Positions 7,886 to 17,443 of a stretch of 42,152 bases of DNA are shown piece by piece. Under the pieces are notes generated by a model. The model did no database searches. It was not told the origin of the DNA and saw nothing but the letters and a program-made list of their open reading frames with translations. Positions within the stretch are counted from its first letter, which is position 1. Each line of letters begins with the position of its first letter. Origin of the DNA: Lentibacillus kapialis (GTDB taxonomy: Bacteria; Bacillota; Bacilli; Bacillales; Amphibacillaceae). The stretch lies in contig NZ_BMNQ01000030.1 of the NCBI RefSeq assembly GCF_014646635.1, positions 1 to 42,152 on the forward strand. The letters are read 5' to 3'. A program made the position numbers and the translations under genes.

Positions 7886-8725
7886 GCGTCACGAACTTGA
7901 GCGAGAGCATCCTCAACCCGTGCGAGAACGCCTTGAACTTGAGCGAGAACAGCCTCAACTCGTGCGAGAACGCCTCGAACTTGAGCGAGAGTATCCTCAA
8001 CTCGTGCGAGAGCGCCTCGAACTTGAGCGAGAGCGTCCCTAACTTGTGCGGGAACGCCTCGAACTTGAGCGAGAACAGCCTCAACTCGTGCGAGAGCGTC
8101 ACGAACTTGAGCGAGAGCGTCCCTAACTTGTGCGGGAACGCCTCAAACTTGAGCGAGAACAGCCTCAACTTGTGCGGGAACGCCTCGAACTTGAGCGAGA
8201 GCATCCCCAACTCGTGCGAGAGCGCCTCGAACTTGAGCGAGAGCGTCCCTAACTTGTGCGGGAACGCCTCGAACTTGAGCGAGAACAGCCTCAACTCGTG
8301 CGAGAGCGTCACGAACTTGAGCGAGAGCATCCTCAACTCGTGCGAGAACGCCTCGAACTTGAGCGAGAACAGCCTCAACTCGTGCGAGAGCGCCTCGAAC
8401 TTGAGCGAGAACAGCCTCAACTCGTGCGAGAGGGTCCCGAACTTGAGCGAGAGCATCCTCAACCCGTGCGAGAACGCCTTGAACTTGAGCGAGAACAGCC
8501 TCAACTCGTGCGAGAACGCCTCGAACTTGAGCGAGAGTATCCTCAACTCGTGCGAGAGCGCCTCGAACTTGAGCGAGAACAGCCTCAACTCGTGCGAGAG
8601 CGCCTCGAACTTGAGCGAGAACAGCCTCAACTCGTGCGAGAGGGTCCCGAACTTGAGCGGGAGCGCCCCCAACTCGTGCGGGAACGCCTCGAACTTGAGC
8701 GAGAGCATCCTCAACTCGTGCGAGA
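7886..8725 (+). repeat. 21-bp tandem array 2 (40 units)
   Basis: Forty units at an exact 21-bp period. Two unit types mostly alternate: one with CTCGTGCGAGA (palindromic CTCG-TG-CGAG) and one with CTTGAGCGAGA. Longer segments are duplicated: 7892-8032 equals 8438-8578 (offset 546 = 26 units). It fills the space between the start of sodC and the end of the LysR gene, both on the minus strand, while the repeat orientation stays the same as in other arrays. A last degenerate unit runs into the LysR stop codon. Long frames exist in several phases on both strands; none has a start signal or domain. Confidence 0.95.
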
Positions 8726-8730
8726 ACGTC

Positions 8731-9615
8731 TCAAACCCGATAAGACGCCGACATTTCAATAAACTCCCGCACGGCATATGGTATATAGTTATCCTTATTC
8801 CAAACCATGCCGAGTTCCAGGTTAACGACAGGTTGGGCGAAGGGGATTGCTGTAAGGTTATCATTGTTAATCCGGCTGCAGATGCGGCTCGGGAGTAGGG
8901 TGCTTCCCAGTTTGGCCTCAACCATTTCAATCATAAAGTCTTTCTGGGAGCTTTCGCAGACGACTTTCGGGTCAAATCCGTAATAGGTACAGGCTTCCAT
9001 AATCTGATCATGAAGCGAAAAATCCTGGCGATATAAAATAAGCGGTTCGTTTTTGATTGCGGTAAACTCAAGTGTCATCTCACCAGCGAGCGGATTGTTT
9101 TTGTGTACCATGAGCATTAGAGGATCTTTCAATAGTTGTATGGTTGCAAGGTTTTCCTCGCTTGCCGGGGTATTGCAAATCAGGCCGATGTCCAATTCGC
9201 CTTCACTGACACCCTGTCTGATTGTCTTACTGCCGACTTCTGTCAATAACAGGTCGATTGACGGATACGTTTCTTTGTAGCGGCTGATGTATGGAGCGAA
9301 AAAAGCAGCACCGATAATTGGGGGGATACCGATTTTGATTTCACCTTTTTTGACATCCATCACATCTTCCATTTCAGATGTGAGGTTTTCAAAGGAATCA
9401 AGCACTTTTCGTGCGCTGATCAGAAAGGCCTTACCCGCATCGGTCAATTTCAGCTGATGAGTACTTCGATCAAACAGCGGAGCATCAAGTTCTCGTTCCA
9501 GATTTTTGATTGTTTTGCTCAGTGATGGCTGTGAGATATGAAGTGTTTCAGCTGCCCGTGTGACATTTTTTTGCCGTGCAACCTCCGAAAAACAAGTCAA
9601 TTGCCTGATGTCCAT
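8731..9615 (-). CDS. LysR family transcriptional regulator
   Basis: 294 residues. The N-terminal winged helix-turn-helix (about 1-60) includes MDIRQLTCFSEVARQKNVTR and HISQPSLSKTIKNLE; the effector domain follows (about 90-290). The start resembles the CidR/YwbI-type LysR group. It is divergent from malate synthase G with 147 bases between them, the usual arrangement for a LysR protein that controls its neighbour and itself, so glcB is the likely target (inference). The effector is unknown. The 3' end and stop codon fall in the decayed margin of array 2, so the last few residues (SASYRV) may have been altered by the repeat. Confidence 0.9.
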   Translation of the reverse strand: MDIRQLTCFSEVARQKNVTRAAETLHISQPSLSKTIKNLERELDAPLFDRSTHQLKLTDAGKAFLISARKVLDSFENLTSEMEDVMDVKKGEIKIGIPPIIGAAFFAPYISRYKETYPSIDLLLTEVGSKTIRQGVSEGELDIGLICNTPASEENLATIQLLKDPLMLMVHKNNPLAGEMTLEFTAIKNEPLILYRQDFSLHDQIMEACTYYGFDPKVVCESSQKDFMIEMVEAKLGSTLLPSRICSRINNDNLTAIPFAQPVVNLELGMVWNKDNYIPYAVREFIEMSASYRV

Positions 9616-9636
9616 ATGGATCGCCGCCCCTTCATA

Positions 9637-9665
9637 TATCTATGGTTACGCCTATTATACGTCAA
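9637..9665 (-). promoter_or_regulatory. Probable sigma-A promoter of the LysR gene
   Basis: Read on the minus strand: TTGACG (9665-9660), a 17-base spacer, and TAGATA (9642-9637), about 20 bases before the LysR start codon. The surrounding sequence has partial dyad symmetry (CTATGGTTACG with CGTCAAGGTATAG), a candidate LysR binding site shared with glcB. Confidence 0.5.
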
Positions 9666-9762
9666 GGTATAGCCAAAAGGAATAGTGTTCATGCAAAACA
9701 TGTATTTTAGTTTTTGCCCGGGCCGTATTAAACTGAAGAAAAGCACAAGGGAGGATTCAGGG

Positions 9763-11946
9763 ATGACAGAATATATCAAATCGGGGCAGTTGCAAGTCGC
9801 CAAGGAACTTTACGATTTTGTCAATTTGGAAGCGCTGCCGGGAACTGGTTTGGACAGAGCAGCATTCTGGGAGGATCTTGAAAAATTGGTTGCTGATCTG
9901 ACGCCGAAAAATCAAGCATTGCTGGATGAACGGGAATCGATACAAAAACAGATGGATACATGGCATAAGCTAAATAATACGTTTGATTTGGAAACGTATA
10001 AAAGATTCCTTGAGGATATCGGCTATTTGGAGTCTGAAGTGGATGATTTCAAGATTACGACTGAAAATGTCGACGAGGTGATCACCAAGCAGGCGGGACC
10101 ACAGCTTGTTGTACCGGTTGACAACGCGCGCTATGCCTTGAATGCTGCTAACGCACGCTGGGGATCACTTTATGATGCTTTGTATGGTACCGATGTGATC
10201 AGTGAAGAAGACGGTGCTGAGAAGTCCAGTTCGTACAATCCTGTCCGCGGTGCAAACGTAATCGCTTTCGCTAAAAAATTCCTTGATGAGCATACACCAC
10301 TTGAGAGCGCCTCACATACAGACGCCATTCACTATACAATAAATGACGGAAAACTCGATGTGACATTGGAAAATGGCAAGACGACCAGCCTAAAAGACAC
10401 ATCCCAGTTTAAAGGCTACCGCGGCACTGTCGAAAAGCCCGATGCCATTTTGCTCGAGAATAACGGACTGCACATCGAAATACAGATTGATGCTGATCAT
10501 CCGATCGGCAAAACAGATTCAGCCGGTGTCAAAGATATTTTCATGGAATCCGCGACAACAAGTATCATGGATTGTGAAGACTCGGTAGCGGCCGTTGACG
10601 CAGAAGACAAGACGCTTATTTACCGCAACTGGCTTGGTCTGAATCGGGGCGATTTGTCGACGACATTTTCGAAAAATGGAAAAGATGTAACGCGCGAATT
10701 AAATCCTGATCGTACGTATACGAGTCCGAGCGGTGGAGAGGTGAGCCTGAACGGCCGTGTGCTTATGTTTGTACGCAATGTCGGGCACTTGATGACGAAC
10801 AGTGCTATTCTTGATCAACATGGTCATGAAGTGTTCGAGGGCATTATAGATGGTGTTTTCACAAGTCTGATGGCAAAGCACAGCCTGCTCGGCAACGGAC
10901 CATATCAAAATTCACAGACCGGTTCTGTTTACATCGTCAAGCCGAAAATGCACGGATCTAAAGAAGCGGCGTTTGCCAATGAATTATTCAAGCGTGTTGA
11001 AGATATGCTCGATATGGAGCGCAATACGCTGAAAATTGGTTTGATGGATGAAGAGCGCCGCACCACCCTGAACCTGAAAAATTGCATTTATGAGGTGCGC
11101 GAACGCGTGGTGTTTATCAATACCGGGTTCCTCGACCGCACAGGTGATGAAATCCATACATCCATGGAAGCCGGTCCGATGATCCGCAAAGGCGAGATGA
11201 AAGCATCAACCTGGCTTAATGGCTATGAGAAAAATAATGTCAGCGTTGGCCTTGATGCTGGTCTGAAGGGCAGAGCGCAAATCGGCAAAGGCATGTGGGC
11301 GATGCCGGATTTAATGGCTGCTATGCTTGAGCAAAAAATCGGCCACTTGCAAGCAGGCGGCAACACAGCATGGGTGCCATCCCCGACAGCTGCCACCCTG
11401 CACGCGCTGCATTACCATCAAGTGGATGTGAAAAAAATCCAAGCGGAGATCGAAAAAACACCGCAAGACTATCGAGATGATGTATTGCAGCTACCTGCTA
11501 CGAACGATTCAAGTTTGTCAGCTGATGAGATCCAGGCGGAAATGGACAACAGCTGTCAGACACTGCTTGGTTATGTTGTGCGTTGGGTCGAGCAGGGCGT
11601 CGGCTGTTCAAAAGTCCCTGACATTAATGATGTTGCCCTGATGGAAGACCGCGCGACACTACGCATCTCCAGCCAGATGCTCACCAACTGGCTTTATCAT
11701 GATATCTGCACCGAGGAGCAGATGATGGATACCCTGAAACGGATGGCCAAAATTGTCGATCAGCAAAATGCGGGTGATCCTGCATACCGTCCAATGGCCG
11801 CTGATTATGCCGACTCGATTGCATTCCAGGCCGCATGTGACTTGGTGTTTAAAGGACGGGAGCAGCCAAACGGCTATACTGAGCCGATATTGCATAAGCG
11901 CCGCTTAGAAGCGAAAAAGAAGGAAGCATTGAATATGGTGGAATGA
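9763..11946 (+). CDS. glcB: Malate synthase G
   Basis: 727 residues, the normal length for the monomeric malate synthase G. It condenses glyoxylate with acetyl-CoA to malate in the cytoplasm. Visible family segments: [90 protein letters not shown], and the C-terminal [12 protein letters not shown] carrying the likely catalytic Asp. ATG 9763 is chosen because AAGGGAGG is eight bases upstream; a longer frame starting at 9685 has no ribosome binding site. No isocitrate lyase gene is in the window, so glyoxylate may come from glycolate or purine breakdown or from a distant aceA. Divergent from a LysR gene. Confidence 0.95.
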   Translation: MTEYIKSGQLQVAKELYDFVNLEALPGTGLDRAAFWEDLEKLVADLTPKNQALLDERESIQKQMDTWHKLNNTFDLETYKRFLEDIGYLESEVDDFKITTENVDEVITKQAGPQLVVPVDNARYALNAANARWGSLYDALYGTDVISEEDGAEKSSSYNPVRGANVIAFAKKFLDEHTPLESASHTDAIHYTINDGKLDVTLENGKTTSLKDTSQFKGYRGTVEKPDAILLENNGLHIEIQIDADHPIGKTDSAGVKDIFMESATTSIMDCEDSVAAVDAEDKTLIYRNWLGLNRGDLSTTFSKNGKDVTRELNPDRTYTSPSGGEVSLNGRVLMFVRNVGHLMTNSAILDQHGHEVFEGIIDGVFTSLMAKHSLLGNGPYQNSQTGSVYIVKPKMHGSKEAAFANELFKRVEDMLDMERNTLKIGLMDEERRTTLNLKNCIYEVRERVVFINTGFLDRTGDEIHTSMEAGPMIRKGEMKASTWLNGYEKNNVSVGLDAGLKGRAQIGKGMWAMPDLMAAMLEQKIGHLQAGGNTAWVPSPTAATLHALHYHQVDVKKIQAEIEKTPQDYRDDVLQLPATNDSSLSADEIQAEMDNSCQTLLGYVVRWVEQGVGCSKVPDINDVALMEDRATLRISSQMLTNWLYHDICTEEQMMDTLKRMAKIVDQQNAGDPAYRPMAADYADSIAFQAACDLVFKGREQPNGYTEPILHKRRLEAKKKEALNMVE

Positions 11947-11950
11947 GGGG

Positions 11951-12014
11951 ACAGCAGGAAATGAGAGGGATTTTTATGGCGATAGCCTGCCCTCTCAATT
12001 TTCCTGCTGTTTTA
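11951..12014 (+). terminator. Terminator of malate synthase gene
   Basis: Long stem: ACAGCAGGAAA-TGAGAGGG on the left and CCCTCTCA-ATTTTCCTGCTGT on the right (ends at 12010), then TTTTA. It starts only a few bases after the stop codon. Array 3 begins about 85 bases further on. Confidence 0.85.
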
Positions 12015-12097
12015 TATCCCTTAGTAACCCGTCAAACAACGGCGGATTGGGCGACATGGACAAAGAGTCAGACATCGCGTCCCAGCATGGTGCGACA

Positions 12098-12475
12098 GCA
12101 GCCCGAACTCGTGCGAGAACGCCTCGAACTCGTGCGAGAGCGCCCCGAACTCGTGCGAGAGCGCCTCGAACTCGTGCGAGAACGCCTCGAACTCGTGCGA
12201 GAGCGCCTCAAACTTGAGCGAGAGCGCCGCGAACTCGTGCGAGAGCGCCGCGAACTCGTGCGGGAACGCCGCGAACTTGAGCGAGAACAGCCTCAACTTG
12301 TGCGAGAGCGCGCTGAACTCGTGCGGGAATGCCGCGAACTTGAGCGAGAGCGCCCCGAACTCGTGCGGGAGCGGCTCGAACTCGTGCGAGAGCGCCTCAA
12401 ACTTGAGCGAGAACAGCCTCAACTTGAGCGAGAGCGCCCCGAACTCGTGCGGGAACGCCGCGAACTTATGCAAAA
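12098..12475 (+). repeat. 21-bp tandem array 3 (18 units)
   Basis: Eighteen units in exact 21-bp phase. Most carry AACTCGTGCGAGA, some AACTTGAGCGAGA; the last unit is degenerate. It lies between the glcB terminator and the nagZ promoter. Open frames across it (for example from 11943) have arginine/glutamate/leucine heptads dictated by the 21-bp period, with no conserved domain. Confidence 0.95.
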
Positions 12476-12632
12476 CTCCAATTCGACTCGAGCACCCCTG
12501 ACGAATTTTGACTGTCCGTTAAGGATAAAAGGGAAAAAAGTACCAGTTCAAAAGACGGGCTTAAATGCATGATATTTCTGAAAAATGAAACAAAAGTTAT
12601 ATAGACGGGCTTGTCATAAATTGATAATCTTA

Positions 12633-12660
12633 TTGTAATGATTCGTCATCATTTTACAAT
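12633..12660 (+). promoter_or_regulatory. Probable promoter and overlapping dyad upstream of nagZ
   Basis: TTGTAA (12633-12638), 16-base spacer, TACAAT (12655-12660). The promoter is embedded in an imperfect palindrome (TTGTAATGAT ... ATCATTTTACAA), a candidate operator. It implies a leader of about 190 bases before nagZ. Confidence 0.55.
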
Positions 12661-12856
12661 AATGGTGTGAGACCTCACCTTCCACCCGAGAAATTTCACA
12701 TTCTGTCCTCAAGATGAAATTTTACCCGGATACAACGAGCCAATCGGAAAGGGGGAAGTATCGTGTAGCGACTGATGTCATGCTATTTTGGCATAAATCT
12801 ATCAGGCTATTTAAAAATTTTATACCCCAAAATAAGAATTATCTGGGAGGCGTAAC
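12661..12856 (+). other. Long untranslated leader of nagZ
   Basis: No gene is seen here. An 8-bp perfect inverted repeat AAATTTCA (12691-12698) / TGAAATTT (12715-12722) followed by TT could form a hairpin. The remaining leader has an AAAGGGGGAAG stretch (about 12749-12759) and no coding frame. I do not recognise a known riboswitch. Confidence 0.4.
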
Positions 12857-14887
12857 ATGAAAAATCGTCATTTGTTGTCAATCCTTTCTTTTCTGCTGGC
12901 TTTGATGCTTATTTTCCCGGCTCATACATTTGCTGACAGCGCGAGTGGAACAGAAGATTTGATCCGCGATAAGATGAACGACATGACGTTAGAGGAAAAA
13001 ATCGGGCAATTATTTGTCGTCCATGTTTACGGACAAACACCGACTGATCCGGATTATGAGCAAACCAACCTGGATCGTAATCGCGGTGGAAAGAATTTTA
13101 AAGAAGTGATCGAAAACTACCATATTGGTGGTGTGCTTTATTTTAACTGGACCCATAACATTGAGAAACCTGTTGATACCGAACAAGTGAATGCGCTCTC
13201 AAATGGTCTGCAGGAGATTGCCATGGATCAGAAGAGTGAGATTCCTCTCTTTGTTGCAACGGACCAGGAAGGTGGTATTGTGCAGAGGGTGACAAGTCCG
13301 GGGACTGTTTTTCCAGGCAATATGGCACTCGGGGCGACACGCTCCGAGGAGTATGCAGCCGCTTCAGCCGGTATCCTGGGTGAGGAATTGAGCAGTCTTG
13401 GGATTAACACGAACTATGCTCCTGTTGCGGACGTCAATGTCAACCCGGCGAATCCGGTTATCGGTGTCCGCTCGTTTGGTGAGGATCCTGATTTGGTTTC
13501 GCGTCTGACGGCTGCACAGGTAAGCGCTTACCAGGAAGAAAATGTGATGGCATCAGCGAAACACTTTCCGGGACACGGGGATACGGACGTGGATTCCCAT
13601 TACGGACTGCCGGTTATCAATCATGACTTGGAGACGCTGCATGAAGTGGATTTGAAGCCGTTTAAAGCTGCGATTGATGCCGGCATCGATTCGATCATGT
13701 CGGGGCATATTGTAGTGCCGGCGCTGGATGATTCCGGGCTTCCGGCAACACTTTCAAAGCCGATTCTTACCGGCTTATTGCGTGAAGAGATGGGTTTTGA
13801 CGGGTTAATTGTCACAGACAGTCTCGGCATGTCAGGGGCCAATGTGGTACCGGAGGACCGTGTCGCCGTTGAAGCGTTCAAAGCCGGCAACGACGTTCTT
13901 TTAAATCCGCCGAATGTTGAGTTGGCCTATAACAGCATGATGGAAGCTGTCGAAAGCGGGGAGATCAGTGAGGAACGGGTGAATGAGTCTGTTTTCCGCA
14001 TTTTAAAAGCAAAAATGGATAAGGGTCTTTTTGACGATCCGTACACTGATCCGGGAGCCATTGAAGAGATCGGCACGGACGACCATTTGCAAACGGCTGA
14101 GGACATTGCGGACAAAAGCATTACGCTTGTGAAAAATGAGAATGACCTGCTGCCGCTGAAAGGCAATGATGAAGTATTCATTACCGGCCCGTCCGCGGCG
14201 GAACCGGATTTGCTTTCGGATCAATTGAATGAAAAAGGGATCGAAGCAAACAGCATGGCAACAGGGACAAGCCCATCCGATACAGAAATCAAGAATGCTG
14301 TGGCGAACGCCCGGGAGGCCGAGAAAGTCATTGTCACAACATATACCGCCAATACAAATGAGGCCCAGGAGCAGCTGGTGCAGGAGATTGAAGCAACCGG
14401 CAAGCCTGTTACGGTGGCAGCAATCCGGAATCCTTATGATCTGATGGTTTTCCCAGAGGTGGACGCTTATCTGACAACATATGGTTTCCAGGACGTGTCA
14501 GTGAAGGCACTGGCAAAGGTCATCGCCGGTGAAGTCAATCCATCCGGGAAGCTCCCGGTAACCATTCCGGAATTGTATGATTATGGGCACGGATTGGATT
14601 ATGTGGACACACCCCGGAGCGCAGACGGCATGAAGACACTTGTTGACAACCTGATAGAACAAGGAGAAATTGAGGATGACTCGACAGCGCGTTCCATTAC
14701 GATGCATTTAACGTCCGTGAGCCATTATGAGAAGAAAGATGCGTCAGAAAAGGTCGTTAAACATATGAAAAGTTTCAAACAGTTAATCAATCATCACAAA
14801 AATAATGGGAAGATCTCAGCGAAAGCCCATAGCTATTTGATGACCGAAGCTGATCAGCTCATTGAGAAATGGAAAACGGCACAATAA
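12857..14887 (+). CDS. nagZ: Secreted NagZ-type beta-N-acetylglucosaminidase (GH3) with C-terminal FIMAH domain
   Basis: 676 residues. Signal peptide 1-26 (ending HTFA). The GH3 barrel has KHFPGHGDTDVDSHYGLP (235-252) with the Asp246-Ser-His248 dyad used as acid/base in this family, and nucleophile Asp321 in VTDSLGM; a second alpha/beta domain spans about 400-585. It should remove non-reducing GlcNAc from peptidoglycan fragments outside the cell, as B. subtilis NagZ does. Residues about 592-676 form an extra helical domain (YEKKDASEKVVKHMKSFKQL) shared with four other enzymes here. GGGAGG precedes the ATG. No terminator is obvious before calY, 113 bases on. The gene order nagZ, namZ, amiE-like resembles the B. 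subtilis MurNAc recovery cluster, but murQ and murP are absent. Confidence 0.93.
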   Translation: MKNRHLLSILSFLLALMLIFPAHTFADSASGTEDLIRDKMNDMTLEEKIGQLFVVHVYGQTPTDPDYEQTNLDRNRGGKNFKEVIENYHIGGVLYFNWTHNIEKPVDTEQVNALSNGLQEIAMDQKSEIPLFVATDQEGGIVQRVTSPGTVFPGNMALGATRSEEYAAASAGILGEELSSLGINTNYAPVADVNVNPANPVIGVRSFGEDPDLVSRLTAAQVSAYQEENVMASAKHFPGHGDTDVDSHYGLPVINHDLETLHEVDLKPFKAAIDAGIDSIMSGHIVVPALDDSGLPATLSKPILTGLLREEMGFDGLIVTDSLGMSGANVVPEDRVAVEAFKAGNDVLLNPPNVELAYNSMMEAVESGEISEERVNESVFRILKAKMDKGLFDDPYTDPGAIEEIGTDDHLQTAEDIADKSITLVKNENDLLPLKGNDEVFITGPSAAEPDLLSDQLNEKGIEANSMATGTSPSDTEIKNAVANAREAEKVIVTTYTANTNEAQEQLVQEIEATGKPVTVAAIRNPYDLMVFPEVDAYLTTYGFQDVSVKALAKVIAGEVNPSGKLPVTIPELYDYGHGLDYVDTPRSADGMKTLVDNLIEQGEIEDDSTARSITMHLTSVSHYEKKDASEKVVKHMKSFKQLINHHKNNGKISAKAHSYLMTEADQLIEKWKTAQ

Positions 14888-15000
14888 AATGCAGGCATCA
14901 TCACTTGCATCTTATCACATCTGACATCGTTTGGAATGGCCATAGAGGCATTTAAAATAATACTCCACAAAGGAGAAAACTATTAGAGGAGGCATTTTTA

Positions 15001-15615
15001 ATGGGGATTAAAAAGCAATTAGGCATGGGGGTTCTGTCGGCAGCACTTGGTTTAACGTTAATCGGTGGCGGAACGTACGCCTATTTCAGCGATAGCGAGA
15101 CAACAAACAACACATTTGCAGCCGGGGAGATTGATTTGGCTGTCGAGCCGACGAAGGTCATTGATGTTGATAACATTCAGCCGGGCGATTCCATGACCCG
15201 TGACTTTGAACTGCAAAATAATGGTTCGCTTGCAATTGATAAAGTACTGCTGGAGACGGATTATTCCGTAACCGATGCAGAAGGTGACAATACAGAAGAC
15301 TTTGGCAGTCAAATCGAGGTTGAATTTCTATACAACGCTGACAAGCTTGATGAAGTGATTTATAAAACAACATTGGCAGAATTGAAAAACATGGAGCCTG
15401 AAGCGGTGAACGAGCACGTTTTCGATCCGATGCTTGAGGATGGTCTTGAACCCGGTTCACTCGATGATCTTGTCGTCAAGTTCACGTTCGTCAATAGCGG
15501 AGAAGACCAAAATCAATTCCAGGGCGATGCGTTAAATCTTGAATGGACATTTAATGCACAACAAGCAGCAGACGAAGGCGAGAACGGCAATGAAGATGAG
15601 AATAATAATAACTGA
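15001..15615 (+). CDS. CalY/TasA-type (camelysin) fibre-forming secreted protein
   Basis: 204 residues. N-terminal MGIKKQLGMG plus hydrophobic segment, then GGTYAYFSDSETTNNTFAAG, the signature of CalY/TasA proteins that are cut by the SipW signal peptidase and assemble into extracellular fibres or act as camelysin. A beta-rich domain follows (about 45-185), then an acidic Asn/Glu tail (EDENNNN). It lacks the FIMAH domain. AGAGGAGG precedes the ATG. Its position between nagZ and namZ is unusual; tasA/calY genes normally sit with sipW, which is not in this window. It has its own terminator, so it is probably read from the nagZ side or from a promoter in 14888-15000. Confidence 0.85.
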   Translation: MGIKKQLGMGVLSAALGLTLIGGGTYAYFSDSETTNNTFAAGEIDLAVEPTKVIDVDNIQPGDSMTRDFELQNNGSLAIDKVLLETDYSVTDAEGDNTEDFGSQIEVEFLYNADKLDEVIYKTTLAELKNMEPEAVNEHVFDPMLEDGLEPGSLDDLVVKFTFVNSGEDQNQFQGDALNLEWTFNAQQAADEGENGNEDENNNN

Positions 15616-15630
15616 TTGACACCCGGGAGA

Positions 15631-15655
15631 GAGGCAGGATAAACCTGCCTCTTTT
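15631..15655 (+). terminator. Terminator of calY-like gene
   Basis: Perfect 8-bp stem GAGGCAGG / CCTGCCTC with a 5-base loop and TTTT, 16 bases after the stop codon. It separates calY from namZ. Confidence 0.9.
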
Positions 15656-15760
15656 ACGTAAAAGACCATATGTGGAGGCACTCGCTAAATATTGGAGAGA
15701 CCACTAAACATTAAGCCGTTTAAACCTTGACTTAAAATCAATCAAAATGGAGGGAAATCT

Positions 15761-17281
15761 ATGAAAAAATGGTCGATCGTGACGCTGGCAGTTGTCCTGA
15801 TGTTAGCACTGTTACCGGCAGCAGTGGCCGGTGATGAAAAGGAGGATTCAAACGGCCAGGAACGTTTTTCGCCTGGCGTTGAAGTGCTGCTCAATGAAGA
15901 AATTGACCAGCTTGAGGATAAAAATGTCGGCTTGATTACGAATCCCACAGGGGTTGACCAGGAATTAAACAGCATTGTCGATACACTAAACAATCATCCC
16001 GATGTGAACCTCGTTTCTTTATACGGTCCGGAACACGGTGTTCGTGGGGGTGCACAGGCGGGCGACGATGTTGACTTTTACATTGACGAAAGGACCGGAC
16101 TGCCTGTTTACAGTTTGTATGGTGATACGCGGAAACCGACACCGGAAATGCTGGAAGACGTTGATGTCCTGCTGTTTGACATTCAGGATGTCGGCACGCG
16201 TTTTTACACGTATATTTACACGATGGCTTTAGCAATGGAAGCCGCTGAAGAAAATGACATTAAGTTTATGGTGCTTGATCGTCCGAATCCGCTCGGTGGT
16301 GTCAAAGTAGAGGGGCCGGTGCTTGACCCTGACTACAAATCGTTTGTCGGAAAGTATCCGATTCCGCTTCGTCACGGTATGACGGTTGGCGAGCTCGCCC
16401 AATTATTCAACAATGAGTTTGACATTGGAGCTGATTTATCAGTGGTTGAAATGAACGGATGGGAGCGTTCTATGTACTATGATGACACTCCACTTGAATG
16501 GGTGCTGCCGTCACCAAATATGCCGACACTGAATACAGCCACTGTTTATCCGGGAGCCGCCTTGATCGAAGGGACGAATGTCTCGGAAGGACGCGGCACG
16601 ACCAAACCATTTGAACTGATTGGTGCCCCGTTTATTAAAGGAGCCGACCTTGCAGAACAGATGAATGATGCTGAATTGCCTGGTGTTCAATTCAGATCGG
16701 CTTACTTCACACCGCAATTTTCAAAGCATGCCGGTGAACTGTCCGGGGGCATTCAAATTCATATCAAGGACCGGGATGAATACAAACCTGTAAAAACAGG
16801 TCTGACCATTGTCAAAACAATTCATGATATGTATCCGGACGATTTTAAATTCCGCGCTGAAAATAGTGAAGGTGTCTCATTTTTTGATAAGTTGATCGGC
16901 AATGGTTGGGTGCGTGAAGAAATCGAAAACGGCACATCAGTGGATGCAATCGTCGAAGAATGGCAAGCCGGTTTGGAAGATTTCAAAGACGTACGGAGAG
17001 AGTATCTTTTATATACAACAAGCGCCCAGGAAATGATCGACATGGTTGAGCGTTTTGAAGCAGAAGGAGCCTTTTCCGATGATGAAGCCGTGCGGGCTCT
17101 GAAAATGCACTTGACAGCCGTGAAACGGTTTGAACAGGACGATTCGGCTGACAAAGTCGCTAAACATATTGAGGGTTTTAAGCTGCTGCTTAACCAGCAA
17201 CTGGAGAATGAAGCGATTTCTGAGGATGCGTATGATGCGCTGATGGCCAAAACAAAATCCATGATGGGACAGTGGGGATAG
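15761..17281 (+). CDS. namZ: Secreted NamZ-type exo-beta-N-acetylmuramidase (DUF1343) with FIMAH domain
   Basis: 506 residues. Signal peptide about 1-23 (ending AVAG). The DUF1343 core has NVGLITNPTGVDQ, SLYGPEHGVRGGAQAGD, LLFDIQDVGTRFYTYIYTM, DRPNPLGG, PSPNMPTLNTATVYPG and EGTNVSEGRGTTKPFE, matching NamZ (YbbC), which releases terminal MurNAc from peptidoglycan. Residues about 425-506 are the shared C-terminal helical domain (LKMHLTAVKRFEQ, KHIEGFKLLLNQ). ATGGAGGG precedes the ATG. It complements NagZ: alternating removal of GlcNAc and MurNAc would take glycan chains apart from the end. A hairpin (about 17302-17320) and the terminator at 17384 follow. Confidence 0.92.
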   Translation: MKKWSIVTLAVVLMLALLPAAVAGDEKEDSNGQERFSPGVEVLLNEEIDQLEDKNVGLITNPTGVDQELNSIVDTLNNHPDVNLVSLYGPEHGVRGGAQAGDDVDFYIDERTGLPVYSLYGDTRKPTPEMLEDVDVLLFDIQDVGTRFYTYIYTMALAMEAAEENDIKFMVLDRPNPLGGVKVEGPVLDPDYKSFVGKYPIPLRHGMTVGELAQLFNNEFDIGADLSVVEMNGWERSMYYDDTPLEWVLPSPNMPTLNTATVYPGAALIEGTNVSEGRGTTKPFELIGAPFIKGADLAEQMNDAELPGVQFRSAYFTPQFSKHAGELSGGIQIHIKDRDEYKPVKTGLTIVKTIHDMYPDDFKFRAENSEGVSFFDKLIGNGWVREEIENGTSVDAIVEEWQAGLEDFKDVRREYLLYTTSAQEMIDMVERFEAEGAFSDDEAVRALKMHLTAVKRFEQDDSADKVAKHIEGFKLLLNQQLENEAISEDAYDALMAKTKSMMGQWG

Positions 17282-17338
17282 GTTTTTTATAGTGCCTCTT
17301 ACGGCGGGGGCTTGCCTCGCCGCGGGGGGACTTTATTT

Positions 17339-17422
17339 TAACGTCAGAAAGTATAAATTATGGATGACCTTACAAGAAAAGCTTCGGCATTCGCTATAAA
17401 CGAGGCGAATGCCGAGTTTTTC
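17339..17422 (+). repeat. Dispersed ~85-bp repeat, copy A (contains a terminator hairpin)
   Basis: TAACGTCAGAAAGTATAAAT, then TATGGATGACCTTA, then a hairpin and TTTTTC. It is about 90% identical to 41948-42033. The copies differ by a few substitutions and two 1-base gaps. It lies between namZ and the serine hydrolase gene. Confidence 0.9.
17384..17420 (+). terminator. Terminator inside dispersed repeat copy A
   Basis: Perfect 11-bp stem TCGGCATTCGC / GCGAATGCCGA with a 10-base loop, followed by a T5 run. It sits only 24 bases before the start codon of the serine hydrolase gene, so it should separate that gene from namZ transcription unless a promoter lies within the loop region or read-through is regulated. 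Confidence 0.85.
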
Positions 17423-17443
17423 AAATCGGGGAGGCGATATAGT

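Noticed and set aside
7886-8725. Long open frames on both strands across the tandem arrays (here and at 6414-7118, 11943-12572, 18819-19704, 20796-21291, 25514-26227)
   Set aside because: They follow from a stop-free 21-bp period; several phases are open at once, there are no ribosome binding sites or domains, and a 1-base insertion in array 4 changes the phase without effect.
9685-9762. Longer N-terminus for malate synthase
   Set aside because: The extra 26 residues do not resemble the family and the ribosome binding site AAGGGAGG belongs to the ATG at 9763.
17360-17443. Longer N-terminus for the serine hydrolase
   Set aside because: It would translate the terminator hairpin of the dispersed repeat and put the signal peptide inside the protein.
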